64,000 nucleotides of DNA from Manganitrophus sp963718695 (lineage in GTDB: Bacteria; Nitrospirota; Nitrospiria; SBBL01; Manganitrophaceae): the NCBI GenBank assembly GCA_963718695.1, contig OY970371.1, positions 4,092,001 through 4,156,000 of the forward strand, given 5' to 3'. Shown piece by piece: positions 7,281-15,963 of the stretch (positions are counted from its first letter, which is position 1; every line of letters starts with the position of its first letter). Made by a program: the position numbers and the translations under genes. A model generated the notes under the pieces. That model did not search any database, had not been told where the DNA came from, and worked only from the letters and a program-made list of their open reading frames with translations.

Positions 7281-7939
7281 AAGATAAAGCCGGCATTGAC
7301 TCCGATCGCGGTCTGATCGGGGATGCGAAGTTCCACACCGACCTGGAGGTTTCCGCCGAGTCTGGCTAACACGCCCAAGAAGAACCCGAAGGCATCATCC
7401 TCCGCAGCCCGCCCTTCAATGTCCAGGCCCGACCAAGCCACGCCGCCATAGGGGATGATTGCCTGGCTGGCCCGGCCGGAGCGCGAGCTGTCGAGAAAGG
7501 CGCCGAGCGCGGCGTCGTATTCGGCCCAGCCAAGCCGGGTCCCTTCATCCTCCGCCCGGATGCGAGTGGTCTGGAGGACGCTACCAATTTTTAAATTGGC
7601 ATCGGGAATTTCTGCCCAGGTGGTCTTAAATCCGACCCCAAAGGCAGGACCGAAATCGGTATCGGCTCCCGGCCCCTCAAAGTCAGCGAACCCGATTCGG
7701 ATGAGCAAGTCGACCCGCTCGGTCAAACCCACCTCTCCCTTGGCAAAGGCCTGCGTGCTCTCCACCTCTCCCCCGCCGGTGAGATCCCGATCGGTGAGAA
7801 AGTTCAGCTCGGCGCTGATGGCCGATTTGTTGGCGCCGGCGGTCGCCCCCGGCACGCCGATCATCGCCGCAGAAAGCGATGTTGCCATGGTTGCAATAAA
7901 AACAGTAACCGACAAGAATAGGAACTGGAACCGCTTCAT
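7277..7939 (-). CDS. Outer-membrane-type beta-barrel protein
   Basis: The 220-residue product has a signal peptide (MKRFQFLFLSVTVFIATMA, cleavage near LSA-AM) and a body of short alternating strands rich in glycine and aromatic residues, ending in a phenylalanine (GVNAGFIF), the usual end of outer-membrane barrels. It resembles small OMP_b-brl-like proteins. The second of two adjacent ATG codons (7942 and 7939) is preferred because it lies 6 bases from GGAGG. It probably sits in the outer membrane; the cargo or role is unknown. Confidence 0.65.
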   Translation of the reverse strand: MKRFQFLFLSVTVFIATMATSLSAAMIGVPGATAGANKSAISAELNFLTDRDLTGGGEVESTQAFAKGEVGLTERVDLLIRIGFADFEGPGADTDFGPAFGVGFKTTWAEIPDANLKIGSVLQTTRIRAEDEGTRLGWAEYDAALGAFLDSSRSGRASQAIIPYGGVAWSGLDIEGRAAEDDAFGFFLGVLARLGGNLQVGVELRIPDQTAIGVNAGFIF

Positions 7940-8093
7940 CATAAACCTCCGTTCGATAGTTAACTTCGCATTGTGAAATACGGACAAAAAAAACTTAGCA
8001 CAATAAAATTGTCCGATGCAAGATCGATAGATGCTTCTCGGGTTGCTTTCGGGTTTGCGGCCGATGTATTCTAATACTGCTTGAGAGACCCCG

Positions 8094-8489
8094 ATGACTT
8101 CTCGCGTGTTCAAACAACTCTTTCTTTTCTTGCTCCTGCTGTCCGTTGCCGCCTGTCGATCGGGTCCGTCGTACGATCGGCTGCCGATTCCGGACCGGAG
8201 GTTGAATCTCTTGGGCCTGGAGATGATCGCGACACAACATCTCGATGCCCATCCGCAAGATTACGATAAATTTGGGAAGATCCTTACCGAAGCCGACAAT
8301 GTCCTGCAATCCGATTCGCCCAAGACACATGCCGGAGTGGTCTCTTGGATTCGCGGCGCGATGCGGCGGGAGGGGATCGATGAATCGGCGCCGCTCTTCT
8401 TCTTTTTGCAGCGTGTTTATCTGAAGGGATGGGAGGGAGAGACCTTCGGTTGGGTGGACGAGGGGAGCGGGAATATCTCTATGATTTGA
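8094..8489 (+). CDS. Small lipoprotein, unknown function
   Basis: The 131-residue product starts with a lipoprotein signal: basic MTSRVFK, hydrophobic QLFLFLLLLSV and lipobox VAAC with Cys21. The mature part is soluble, with no recognised domain (LLGLEMIATQHLDAHPQD and a charged helical middle). The gene converges with the radical SAM gene and the two overlap by 11 bases at their 3' ends. Confidence 0.7.
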   Translation: MTSRVFKQLFLFLLLLSVAACRSGPSYDRLPIPDRRLNLLGLEMIATQHLDAHPQDYDKFGKILTEADNVLQSDSPKTHAGVVSWIRGAMRREGIDESAPLFFFLQRVYLKGWEGETFGWVDEGSGNISMI

Positions 8490-9468
8490 TGGGGGCGGTG
8501 ATGGGCGGGATGCATCGCTGCACCTGCGCCGGTTCGATGTCCCACGGATCGGATTCGCGATAAAGAATCCCCTGACAGGTTCCACGCCGGGCAAACTCCG
8601 CCTCGATCATCTCCAAGAGCTCTCCTTTGTGTTTGCCCCAGCGGGGGGCGAGAATATCTTCTCCGTCCAGCTCCCCCATCAGCCTTTCAATGACAAGCCG
8701 CTCCGGCAGACGCTCCAGCGCATCACAGACGAGCTGAATGTAATCGGGGAGAGTGAGCAGTGAGAGCTCACCCCGGCGATACGCCTGCGCCAGCGGCGCC
8801 TGTTTCGGAATATAAAGATGGGTCAGCTTGACGGCGTCGATCGGCAGGCGCGCCACCCGCTCGACCGTCGCCAGCATCATCGCCCGATCCTCCCCCGGCA
8901 GTCCAAGAATCAGATGGGTCGAAAGGTAGAGACCTCTCCGCTTGATCCGCTCGACGGCGTCGACGAAATCAGCGAAAGTATGGCCGCGATTCACCCGCCG
9001 AAGGGTCTCATCATGGATCGACTGGAGCCCGACCTCTAAAAAGAGCGCAGTTCTTTTTTGCAGATCGCTTAACAGATCCAACACCGGCTCCGGGAGGGAG
9101 TCGGGGCGGGTCGCGATCGCCAGCCCCACCACATCGGGGTGGGAGAGAGCCTCCTCGTAAAGGCTCGCTAAACGAGCGGGCGGCGCATCGGTGTTGGTGA
9201 AGGCCTGAAAGTAAGCGATGAACTTCTCCCCGCCGAACCGGCGCTTCCGGTAAACCGCGATTCCTTCTTCCACCTGCTCGCGGATCGATTTCAAGGGACC
9301 GCCGCTGTTGGGGCTGAAGCTGGCGTTGCTGCAAAAGGTGCAGCCGCCGAAGGCGACCCGGCCGTCGCGGTTGGGACAGTTGAAGCCGGCATCGAGCGGC
9401 AGCTTGTACACCTTCCAGGGAAAGCGGTTCTTTAGGGCGTGACTGTAAGCGTGATAGTATCGTCGCAT
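8479..9468 (-). CDS. TIGR01212-family radical SAM protein (YhcC-like)
   Basis: The 329-residue product starts MRRYYHAYSHALKNRFPWKV and carries the family's unusual cluster motif CPNRDGRVAFGGCTFC, with Cys31, Cys43 and Cys46, instead of the CxxxCxxC spacing of ordinary radical SAM enzymes. Downstream are the ATRPD strand, EVGLQSIHDETL and LSTHLILGLPGE segments of the SAM barrel. E. coli YhcC belongs here; its substrate is not firmly known. An upstream ATG at 9546 would add 26 residues not seen in the family, so 9468 is chosen. It is divergent from the ABC exporter operon 76 bases away. Confidence 0.85.
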   Translation of the reverse strand: MRRYYHAYSHALKNRFPWKVYKLPLDAGFNCPNRDGRVAFGGCTFCSNASFSPNSGGPLKSIREQVEEGIAVYRKRRFGGEKFIAYFQAFTNTDAPPARLASLYEEALSHPDVVGLAIATRPDSLPEPVLDLLSDLQKRTALFLEVGLQSIHDETLRRVNRGHTFADFVDAVERIKRRGLYLSTHLILGLPGEDRAMMLATVERVARLPIDAVKLTHLYIPKQAPLAQAYRRGELSLLTLPDYIQLVCDALERLPERLVIERLMGELDGEDILAPRWGKHKGELLEMIEAEFARRGTCQGILYRESDPWDIEPAQVQRCIPPITAPIKS

Positions 9469-9544
9469 CGCGTTGTTCTCGTTCGGTGTGTTATAGTAAA
9501 GGAGAATTCGGTCAAAGACAACCAAAAGAATTTCAATTCCGTTC

Positions 9545-10303
9545 ATGGGTCATCCGGTCGTCGAAGTTAATCATCTCACGAAAGCGTTCAACGGGTTTGT
9601 TGCGGTCAATGATCTCTCCTTCTCCATTGAAGAAGGGGAAATCCTCGGCCTGCTCGGACCGAACGGTGCCGGAAAAACCACCCTGATCCAGATGCTGCTC
9701 GGTCTCGTCACGCCGACGGCGGGGGAGATCCGCATCTTAGGGCTCGATCTCCAGCGCCATCGCGAGGAGATCCTCTCCCAGGTCAATTTCTCCTCCACGT
9801 ATGTCTCTTTGCCGACGTCGCTGACGATCCGCGAAAACCTGACCGTCTTTGCCAAGCTCTACGGCCTTCGAAAGCCGGAGCGCCGGATCGACGCGCTTCT
9901 CGAGATCTTCGAGATCACGCGGCTCAAGAACACCCTTACCCGCCATCTCTCCTCCGGACAGCTGACGCGGCTCTCGCTCGCCAAAGCGCTGCTCAATGAC
10001 CCGAAAGTTCTCTTTCTGGATGAGCCGACGGCGAGTCTCGATCCCGACATCGCCGACAAGACACGGCGCCTGCTGAAGTCGATTCGCGACCAAAACCGAT
10101 TGACCCTTCTCTACACGTCGCACAACATGAAAGAGATGGAGGAGATTTCCGACCGGATTCTCTTTTTGCATCGAGGGCGAATCTTGGCGAGCGGAACCCC
10201 TTCCGAGATCCTGCGGCTCTTCGCGGAGAAAAACCTGGAAGATGTCTTCCTCAAGGTGGCGCGCGGAAATCACGCCACGGAGCGTCCGGAGATCGCGCCA
10301 TGA
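9545..10303 (+). CDS. ABC transporter ATP-binding subunit (ABC-2 type exporter)
   Basis: The 252-residue ATPase has all nucleotide-binding motifs in order: Walker A GPNGAGKTT, Q-loop region VNFSSTYVSLP, a degenerate signature LSSGQLTRLSLAKAL, Walker B VLFLDEPTASLDPD and the switch histidine in YTSHNMKEME. It belongs to the CcmA/NodI-like exporters of drugs or polymers. The stop codon overlaps the start of the permease gene by four bases (ATGA at 10300-10303), so the two are translated together as one exporter. Confidence 0.9.
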   Translation: MGHPVVEVNHLTKAFNGFVAVNDLSFSIEEGEILGLLGPNGAGKTTLIQMLLGLVTPTAGEIRILGLDLQRHREEILSQVNFSSTYVSLPTSLTIRENLTVFAKLYGLRKPERRIDALLEIFEITRLKNTLTRHLSSGQLTRLSLAKALLNDPKVLFLDEPTASLDPDIADKTRRLLKSIRDQNRLTLLYTSHNMKEMEEISDRILFLHRGRILASGTPSEILRLFAEKNLEDVFLKVARGNHATERPEIAP

Positions 10304-11094
10304 AGCTCCATCGCGTGATGGCGTTGATCCAGCGGCATCTTTATCTCTACAAAAGAAGTCTGCCGCGAATGACGGAGGTCTTTTTCTGGCCGCTGATCGA
10401 TCTGCTGCTCTGGGGATTTGTCACCCTCTATTTACAGCGCTTTCAGGCGAACCTTCCGAAGTTCGTCGCCTTTTTTCTGGGGGCGTTGATCCTCTGGGAT
10501 ATCCTATATCGGGCTCAACAGGGGATCTCCGTCTCGTTTCTGGAAGAGGTCTGGTCGAAAAATCTTTTGAATCTTTTCGTGACCCCGATGCGGCCGAGCG
10601 AGTTTTTGGCGGCGCTCATGTCGATCAGCGTGTTAAAGCTCCTCACCGCCGGCCTCGCCAGCGCGTTTCTGGCATGGTTCCTCTACTCTTTTAATGTCTT
10701 CATCCTCGGCGTCTCGCTCATTCCCTTCGTCCTCAATCTCGCCGTCATGGGATGGTCGATCGGGATTATCACGATGGCCTCGATTCTCCGCTACGGCCAG
10801 GAGGCGGAGGTGATGGCGTGGGGACTCGCCTTCCTGGTTCAGCCGGTCTCCGCCGTCTTTTATCCGGTCTCCGTCATGCCGGCCTGGGTCCAGCCGATCG
10901 CCTGGATGATGCCGTCGTCCCATGTCTTCGAAGGAATGCGGTCGGTCGTCGAGACCGGCGTTTTCCCGCTTGAGGAACTGGGAAAGGCGGTTGTCCTCAA
11001 TCTGATCTATCTTGCATTGGCCCTCTCCTTTTTCTATCGAAATTTAAGAATCGTCAAAGAAAAGGGACTCTTGCTCCGGAGTGGAACCGAATAG
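10300..11094 (+). CDS. ABC-2 type transporter permease
   Basis: The 264-residue product has six membrane spans by eye: after an amphipathic N-terminus, spans near residues 27-47, 55-75, 105-130, 138-160, 168-190 and 225-245, the ABC-2 layout. It contains the segment FYPVSVMPAWVQPIAWMMP typical of NodJ/DrrB-like permeases before the last spans. It works with the overlapping upstream ATPase. Substrate cannot be read from the sequence. Confidence 0.88.
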   Translation: MKLHRVMALIQRHLYLYKRSLPRMTEVFFWPLIDLLLWGFVTLYLQRFQANLPKFVAFFLGALILWDILYRAQQGISVSFLEEVWSKNLLNLFVTPMRPSEFLAALMSISVLKLLTAGLASAFLAWFLYSFNVFILGVSLIPFVLNLAVMGWSIGIITMASILRYGQEAEVMAWGLAFLVQPVSAVFYPVSVMPAWVQPIAWMMPSSHVFEGMRSVVETGVFPLEELGKAVVLNLIYLALALSFFYRNLRIVKEKGLLLRSGTE

Positions 11095-11250
11095 AAAGTA
11101 AGATCCTACCGACCCCTCTATCCTGGACGTTAAAATCGATCGATCTTTATCTTAGGTAAGGACGCCCACGGAATCCTCTTTTTCATTGGTGGTAATCTCA
11201 GAAAATCGTTGTTCATCCAAATAACCCAAAACCGACAGAGGAGGTGTTCT

Positions 11251-11742
11251 ATGGCTACAGGACAACAAGTGGCGCCCCGCCAACAACAGCGATCGCGCGC
11301 GGTCAGTCAATGGAGTCCGCGGACCGAGATGGAGCGGATCTTTCAAGACTTCTTCAGGGATTTTAGAGACCTTGCTTCATGGAACCCACAATCGATGCTT
11401 GCCTTGGCCTCGGTTTTCCCGACGGTCGAGATGGTTGAAGAAAAAGACAAGTATGTTGTGAAGGTCGACACGCCCGGACTCGAGAAGGAGGATATCCGCA
11501 TCTCCATTACCGACAATACCCTTCATCTCAGAGGGGAGATCCGGCAAGAAGAAGAGAGAGAAGATCGGAACTATCTCTACAGTGAACGCATTTATGGAGC
11601 CTTCTCCCGCGACATCCCCCTTCCCTCGGCGGTGAATGCGGATCAGGTCCGCGCCACGGTGAAAAACGGCGTGTTGACGATCGAGTTGCCGAAGTCGAAG
11701 GAAGCGATGCCGAAAGAAATCAAGGTCGAGTCTCAGAAATGA
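11251..11742 (+). CDS. Hsp20/alpha-crystallin small heat-shock protein
   Basis: The 163-residue chaperone has a variable N-terminal arm (about 1-55), an alpha-crystallin domain starting at FPTVEMVEEKDKYVVKVDTPG, and the conserved VRATVKNGVLTIELPK strand near residue 135. It prevents aggregation of unfolding proteins in the cytoplasm, forming oligomers. An AGAGGAGGTG ribosome binding site lies 7 bases before the ATG at 11251. I see no convincing heat-shock promoter. It is a single gene followed by an inverted repeat. Confidence 0.93.
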   Translation: MATGQQVAPRQQQRSRAVSQWSPRTEMERIFQDFFRDFRDLASWNPQSMLALASVFPTVEMVEEKDKYVVKVDTPGLEKEDIRISITDNTLHLRGEIRQEEEREDRNYLYSERIYGAFSRDIPLPSAVNADQVRATVKNGVLTIELPKSKEAMPKEIKVESQK

Positions 11743-11754
11743 GGACCTCCGGCG

Positions 11755-11781
11755 GCGATTGGGTCTGAAGGGCCCAATCGC
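11755..11781 (+). terminator. Inverted repeat between convergent genes
   Basis: GCGATTGGG (11755-11763) pairs with CCCAATCGC (11773-11781). No clear T-run follows on either strand, so it is at best a weak bidirectional terminator between hsp20 and the convergent LOG-like gene. Confidence 0.4.
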
Positions 11782-11802
11782 CATTGGGCGAGGTGGCGAT
11801 GT

Positions 11803-12291
11803 TTATGAAAAAAGAATTCCTTTGGCGATCTGAATCGCCTCGGGCGGGTCCTTCGCGGTGAAAACCAGCCTCGGCTTCAGTCCTTTGAAAAATCGTTTCC
11901 CCTCCTCGTTCTCCGTCAGGAGGATCACCGGTTTATGGGCTTTGAGCGCCAGCGCCACCTCGGAGGCGGTGCCGGTTCCCATCCCGCAGGCGATGACCAG
12001 ATCGCTGGTGAGAACATTGATGTTGTTTCGCGCGCTCCCCATGTCGGTGATGATCGGAATGTCGACGGCGGTTGAAATCAGGTTTCGATCCCGCGTCGGA
12101 AGAATCCCGACGGTGAGTCCGCCGGCTTCTTTCGCCCCTCGGCAGGCGGCCTCCATCACCCCGGCGTTTCGTCCGCCGGTGAGCGTCACCCACCCTTCTT
12201 GCGCAATGAGCCGTCCCAGCTCATAGGACATCCGGACCTGCTCCTCCCGCGCGCGCTCTCCGGGCCCCATCACTCCGATTATCTTTTTCAT
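11803..12291 (-). CDS. TIGR00725-family Rossmann protein (LOG/molybdenum cofactor carrier-like)
   Basis: The 162-residue product begins MKKIIGVMGPGE and has the family's nucleotide-binding features: LTGGRNAGVMEAACRGAKEAGG and the GMGTGTASEVALALKAHKPV segment equivalent to the PGGxGTxxE motif of LOG-type proteins. Related proteins bind molybdenum cofactor or act as nucleotide hydrolases; which applies here cannot be told. It is upstream-adjacent to nothing in an obvious operon: the GPx gene lies 41 bases further on the same strand. Confidence 0.8.
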   Translation of the reverse strand: MKKIIGVMGPGERAREEQVRMSYELGRLIAQEGWVTLTGGRNAGVMEAACRGAKEAGGLTVGILPTRDRNLISTAVDIPIITDMGSARNNINVLTSDLVIACGMGTGTASEVALALKAHKPVILLTENEEGKRFFKGLKPRLVFTAKDPPEAIQIAKGILFS

Positions 12292-12332
12292 CGTGGGCTC
12301 AACCCGCTCTCATCATCGTGTCCATTCCTCAA

Positions 12333-12836
12333 TCATCCGCGTTGGGATTTCGATTTAAGAAGGTTCTCAATTTCTTTATCGAGCGACTCCGGCTTGGTCG
12401 CCGGCGCGAAGCGCCCGATCGGCTTGCCCTCCTTATCGACCAGAAACTTGGTGAAGTTCCATTTAATCGGCTCGGTGCCGAGGAGGCCGGGAAGGGTCTT
12501 CTTCAAGTAGTCGAAAAGGGGATGCGCCTGATCGCCGTTCACATCGACCTTGGCGAACATCGGGAAGCTCACCCCATAATTTTTTTGGCAGAACGTCTGA
12601 ATCTCCGCTTCGGTTCCCGGCTCTTGCTGGCCGAACTGATTGCATGGAAAACCGAGCACCGCAAATCCGCGATCCCGATATTTTTTGTACAGTGCTTCGA
12701 TTCCCGCATATTGGGGGGTATATCCGCATTTGCTGGCGGTATTCACGATCATAAGGACCTTTCCTTTGTATTGATCGAGCGAGATCTCCTCGCCCGAGAG
12801 GGTCCGTGCTTTAAATTCATGAATGGAAGTCGGCAT
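12333..12836 (-). CDS. Glutathione peroxidase-family (thioredoxin-type) peroxidase
   Basis: The 167-residue protein has the GPx tetrad segments NTASKCGYTP (peroxidatic Cys37), GFPCNQFGQQEPG and KWNFTKFLVD (Trp and Asn). It also has Cys65 and Cys83 (EIQTFCQKNYGV); a cysteine in the latter position is the resolving residue in GPx enzymes that use thioredoxin rather than glutathione, so the electron donor is probably thioredoxin. No selenocysteine codon is used. An AGAAGGAG ribosome binding site lies before the ATG at 12836. A strong promoter lies about 80 bases upstream, and an insertion sequence sits directly upstream of that. Confidence 0.88.
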   Translation of the reverse strand: MPTSIHEFKARTLSGEEISLDQYKGKVLMIVNTASKCGYTPQYAGIEALYKKYRDRGFAVLGFPCNQFGQQEPGTEAEIQTFCQKNYGVSFPMFAKVDVNGDQAHPLFDYLKKTLPGLLGTEPIKWNFTKFLVDKEGKPIGRFAPATKPESLDKEIENLLKSKSQRG

Positions 12837-12916
12837 AAGATTTCTCCTTCTCAATAGAGTCGTTTCGATGCACCGGATGGGGGAATTCTCAAAAGACCAA
12901 GACGGCGTCGCCATTG

Positions 12917-12945
12917 TGTATAAGCCAATTCGCAAGAGGAGTCAA
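12917..12945 (-). promoter_or_regulatory. Promoter of the GPx gene
   Basis: On the minus strand TTGACT (12945-12940) and TATACA (12922-12917) are exactly 17 bases apart. The target duplication left by the adjacent insertion sequence starts only 3 bases upstream of the -35 box. Confidence 0.7.
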
Positions 12946-12948
12946 CCC

Positions 12949-12961
12949 GCAGCGAGTCGGT
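12949..12961 (+). repeat. Target site duplication, left copy
   Basis: GCAGCGAGTCGGT directly precedes the left end of the insertion sequence and recurs at 14383-14395 directly after its right end. Confidence 0.75.
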
Positions 12962-14382
12962 TGTCAAGCCAAAGTAGAAATGTCCTAATCCTACCAAGAT
13001 AGAAATGTCCGGTTTTAGGATAACGAAGCGCAGGGCTCTTTTTTCTTTCGCAACCAAGGATGTTTTTTCCAAGGGTGCTGCGGTGATGGTTTGGTTCTGG
13101 GCCTCTGCGAGGGTGACTTTGGTGTTTCGTGGGCCCTCAGCGGCCGGGTGGTAATCTGCCGATACCCAAGCGGCTGTCCCTGATGAGTGATCCGCATGGT
13201 GCCGTCGAGTTGCTCCTCGACCGTCACCTGGTGCGCCCGCAGATTGTCTTCGATCTGGTAGAGCTTTCGGTCATGGGCCACGGTAAAGTCACGGCGCAAT
13301 GCACGCTCTGTCTTGATGCATAAGATGCGATCCAGTGCGCGCAGACCCGGACTGGACCGGTGCAGGTTGGCCCCTTCGACTGTTCTGACTGAGAACCGTC
13401 GGTTGTAGATCGGCAGATACCCCAAAAGAAACCGGTTCGCCGCCTCGATGCTTGAGATCCCGGCCAGGCGCATCTCTTTCACCAACCGATCTTGAAACGT
13501 CTTAAACAGCCGCTCAACCCTCCCTTTGGCCTGCGGGGAATGCGCGTGGATCATCTGCACCCCAAGCTCACCGAGCGCACGCTCAAACTGGCTCTCTGGC
13601 GTCCGACCTTCCAACTGCTCGCTGAGGGTCGCTTTAGCCGGAGATTTGTAGGTCGTGTGCTTGTCTGCATAGACGGCCAGCGGAATGCCATAGCGCTTCA
13701 CATACCCCTTAAAGCTGTCCATCGCCGGGATCGTTCCTTCATATTCGTAGAATTGCGCCTGCACGCGACTGCTCGCATCGTCGATGTAGGCCATCAAGAC
13801 GCATTTCGGCCCCCGCCCTTCAAACCAGCGGTGATGTGACCCGTCCATCTGGATCAGCTCTCCCATATACGATCTTCTCTGCCGCCACGCCCGATGCGGA
13901 CGCGCTCGCCGCCTAAAATGATCGATCCCTTCGGCCAGCAGCCATTGGCGTAGCGTCTCATCACTGACCGCAATCTGATCTCGCTCTAATAGCTTCTCCG
14001 CAGCCAGCGTCGGTCCAAAGTCAGCATACTGCCGCTTGTACAGTCGCAGGATCTCTGCCTTGCGCTTCGCTGCCAATCCCCGGTTCGATCCCTTGCCGCG
14101 CCCTCGATGCGCAATCCCCGCCTCTCCTTCCGCCCGTATCCGCCGGATGAGCCGACGCAGCTGCCTCTCTGACAATCCCAACGCCTCCCCAGCGGCCCGC
14201 TGTGTCATCTTCTTCTGCATCGCTTGCCTCACCACGCTCAGCCGCCTCAGCTCTTTGATACTCATCACCACCTTGTCCTCTCCGACCATCCCGCCTCTCC
14301 TCATTCGAGCAGGCAGTCTATCAGTTAAAGAGGACATTTCTACTTTGGCAGTTTAGGACATTATCTCTTTGGGATTACAACA
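12962..14382 (-). mobile_element. ISNCY-type (IS1202-like) insertion sequence, 1421 bp, apparently intact
   Basis: The element carries one full-length DDE transposase gene. Its ends are long imperfect inverted repeats of about 50 bp, both starting TGT and both containing AATGTCCTAA followed by CCAA-GTAGAAATGTCC-like sequence (left 12962-13010, right 14332-14382). A 13-bp direct repeat flanks it. Shorter ends at the inner TGTCCTAA (12981 and 14360) are possible, but only the outer ends give a flanking duplication. The transposase is oriented toward the GPx gene, so readthrough could influence that gene. Confidence 0.8.
13015..14265 (-). CDS. ISNCY-family DDE transposase
   Basis: From the ATG at 14265 the product is 416 residues; an ATG at 14337 inside the terminal repeat is a longer alternative, but AAGGTGG lies just before 14265. 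An N-terminal helix-turn-helix (KKMTQRAAGEALGLSERQLRRLIRR) is followed by an rve-like catalytic domain with aspartates in ELIQMDGSHHRWF and VYADKHTTY and the glutamate in KGRVERLFKTFQDRL. The C-terminus is basic. No frameshift or internal stop is visible, so the enzyme could be active. Confidence 0.88.
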   Translation of the reverse strand: MSIKELRRLSVVRQAMQKKMTQRAAGEALGLSERQLRRLIRRIRAEGEAGIAHRGRGKGSNRGLAAKRKAEILRLYKRQYADFGPTLAAEKLLERDQIAVSDETLRQWLLAEGIDHFRRRARPHRAWRQRRSYMGELIQMDGSHHRWFEGRGPKCVLMAYIDDASSRVQAQFYEYEGTIPAMDSFKGYVKRYGIPLAVYADKHTTYKSPAKATLSEQLEGRTPESQFERALGELGVQMIHAHSPQAKGRVERLFKTFQDRLVKEMRLAGISSIEAANRFLLGYLPIYNRRFSVRTVEGANLHRSSPGLRALDRILCIKTERALRRDFTVAHDRKLYQIEDNLRAHQVTVEEQLDGTMRITHQGQPLGYRQITTRPLRAHETPKSPSQRPRTKPSPQHPWKKHPWLRKKKEPCASLS

Positions 14383-14395
14383 GCAGCGAGTCGGT
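14383..14395 (+). repeat. Target site duplication, right copy
   Basis: Second copy of GCAGCGAGTCGGT; removing the element and one copy restores continuous flanking sequence. Confidence 0.75.
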
Positions 14396-14413
14396 CAATC
14401 ATGGTTTGAAGGG

Positions 14414-14477
14414 TCATTCCCGCGAAAGGGGGAATCGAGGAGCGTGGGCTCCGGATTCCCCCTTTTCGCAGTGATGA
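14414..14477. repeat. REP-like hairpin with GTCATTCCCG core
   Basis: TCATTCCCGCGAAAGGGGG (from 14414) pairs with the later GATTCCCCCTTTTCGC...TGATGA arm ending at 14477, with inner stem GAGC/GCTC. It lies between the insertion sequence and the next gene. The same GTCATTCCCG core occurs at about 37222 and 61790. Confidence 0.6.
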
Positions 14478-14506
14478 TCAATGAGGAAAGCAGGGTCACG
14501 GCCTTC

Positions 14507-15124
14507 TCAGGAGGGCTGCTGTTTGACGAGCCGGGGCGGTTTTTCCTCGAAACGATAGGCGAGTGTTCTCGGGCACTTTACCTCGGGGTTGGTCGGACTA
14601 TAGAGGCCGGCCGGATTCTTCTTGAAGAGCCACATCCGTAGATTATAGTGGACCATCTCTTTCGGCATCAGAGGGTGCTGCCCCTCCATCGGCCCATCGA
14701 GCGGCTGTCCGAAGAGCTTCGGATGCTCATTGACGCCCATGGCCACGGGGATCAGCCACTCCGCCGCAACCAATTGAAGCCGGTCCTCCTTTGGCTCGTA
14801 GATCAGGATCGGCGGGTAATCGGGATTGGCCACCGTACTCATCAGGCTGGTATTGAGGAAACGGACACCCACCCCGCCGGAGGGATATTCGATGCATCCG
14901 ACCATCGAGAGATACCCCTCGCGGACCGCCACGATCGGATCTTTATACTTCTCCAACGCAGAGCGCATCTTTAAAAGGTCGGAAGAAGGGGGCTCAGAGA
15001 TCGGCTTCTTCTTTCCGGAGGAGGATGCGCATCCCACGACAATGAGAAGCGAAAGGAAAAAGATCGGCCATCGCATGAAATGAAGGAGCGATTGAAAACG
15101 GTCTCGGTGACGTTGTCTGCTCAT
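14507..15124 (-). CDS. Lipoprotein of unknown function
   Basis: The 205-residue product has a basic N-terminus and lipoprotein signal (MRWPIFFLSLLIVVGC, lipobox VVGC). The mature part contains GVGVRFLNTSLM, ILIYEPKEDRLQLVAAEWLIP and LFGQPLDGPMEGQHPLMP, a pattern seen in a conserved secreted family of unknown function. The start at 15124 is preferred because AAGGG lies 6 bases upstream; 15199 (longer) and the internal ATG before WPIFF are alternatives. It is probably anchored in a membrane facing the periplasm. Confidence 0.65.
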   Translation of the reverse strand: MSRQRHRDRFQSLLHFMRWPIFFLSLLIVVGCASSSGKKKPISEPPSSDLLKMRSALEKYKDPIVAVREGYLSMVGCIEYPSGGVGVRFLNTSLMSTVANPDYPPILIYEPKEDRLQLVAAEWLIPVAMGVNEHPKLFGQPLDGPMEGQHPLMPKEMVHYNLRMWLFKKNPAGLYSPTNPEVKCPRTLAYRFEEKPPRLVKQQPS

Positions 15125-15236
15125 GGGAAACCCTTCATGAAAGGATTTGTAAAGGAGGTGAATGCGAGCGCGGACTGATCCGCAACGTTCCACTCTCACT
15201 ATACCAAGACCGGTTTATCCTGGAATGTCATCCCGA

Positions 15237-15926
15237 TTACATTCGCCGATGCCTTCCAAAGCGCTTCTGGAGCAAAAGGTGGGTCGGTAAATAAACAAGC
15301 GCCGGTAGAAAAACAACCAGTAACATCAGGTAGAGAAGCGGGTGCCGCCATGTTTCCGGCTTGCTTCCGGGGCCGAAGACCCAGTTGATGTTCCTGGCAG
15401 GATCGGTGAAGAAGTATGAAACGGGGAGAACGATCCACGCAAGCAGCGTCTGCGCCGGAAGCGCGCGGCGATCATAGCCGAGCTGCGAGACCATCCAGAC
15501 AAGCACGATCGGCAGAAAAACATGAAAGAGGGACAATCCTCTGAGAAAGCGCGGTCGGGATGGATCGAACATATAGCGGGTGAGACCGATTAACTCCGCG
15601 CCGGTGAGGAGTCGGACGAAGAAATCGATATTCCATGCCAACTCGAAGAGAAGGACCCCCACCGTCATGGTGCTGGCCAGAAACCGGCTTTCCGACCAGA
15701 GGGCGACGACCGTTGTGAGAAGCGCGATATCCGAGAACCAGAGGAAGTGGGCCGGGCCGTAATGTGTCGCGTAGATCGGTACCAGGACGATCACAAAGAG
15801 GGTGTAAACGATCTTGATCCAGAGGGGAATCGCGCCGCCGTCGAGCCCCATCGCCGCCTCCGATACATTCCTCTCAACATAGTCATTCCGGAGGAACGGG
15901 TCAACCCCGGAGGTGGGATGCGTCAT
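15237..15926 (-). CDS. Integral membrane protein, unknown function
   Basis: The 229-residue product has about six hydrophobic spans (near residues 35-55, 62-80, 85-105, 130-150, 158-175 and 200-220) separated by short charged loops, with an aspartate-containing second span (FLWFSDIALL) and the loop NINWVFGPGSKPE. It resembles a conserved membrane family without assigned function. It sits between the lipoprotein and acyl-CoA dehydrogenase genes, all on the minus strand but with gaps of 37-112 bases. Confidence 0.65.
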   Translation of the reverse strand: MTHPTSGVDPFLRNDYVERNVSEAAMGLDGGAIPLWIKIVYTLFVIVLVPIYATHYGPAHFLWFSDIALLTTVVALWSESRFLASTMTVGVLLFELAWNIDFFVRLLTGAELIGLTRYMFDPSRPRFLRGLSLFHVFLPIVLVWMVSQLGYDRRALPAQTLLAWIVLPVSYFFTDPARNINWVFGPGSKPETWRHPLLYLMLLVVFLPALVYLPTHLLLQKRFGRHRRM

Positions 15927-15963
15927 TGCGCAAGATTCGAATTTAAAAAGAATTGGATTCGGC

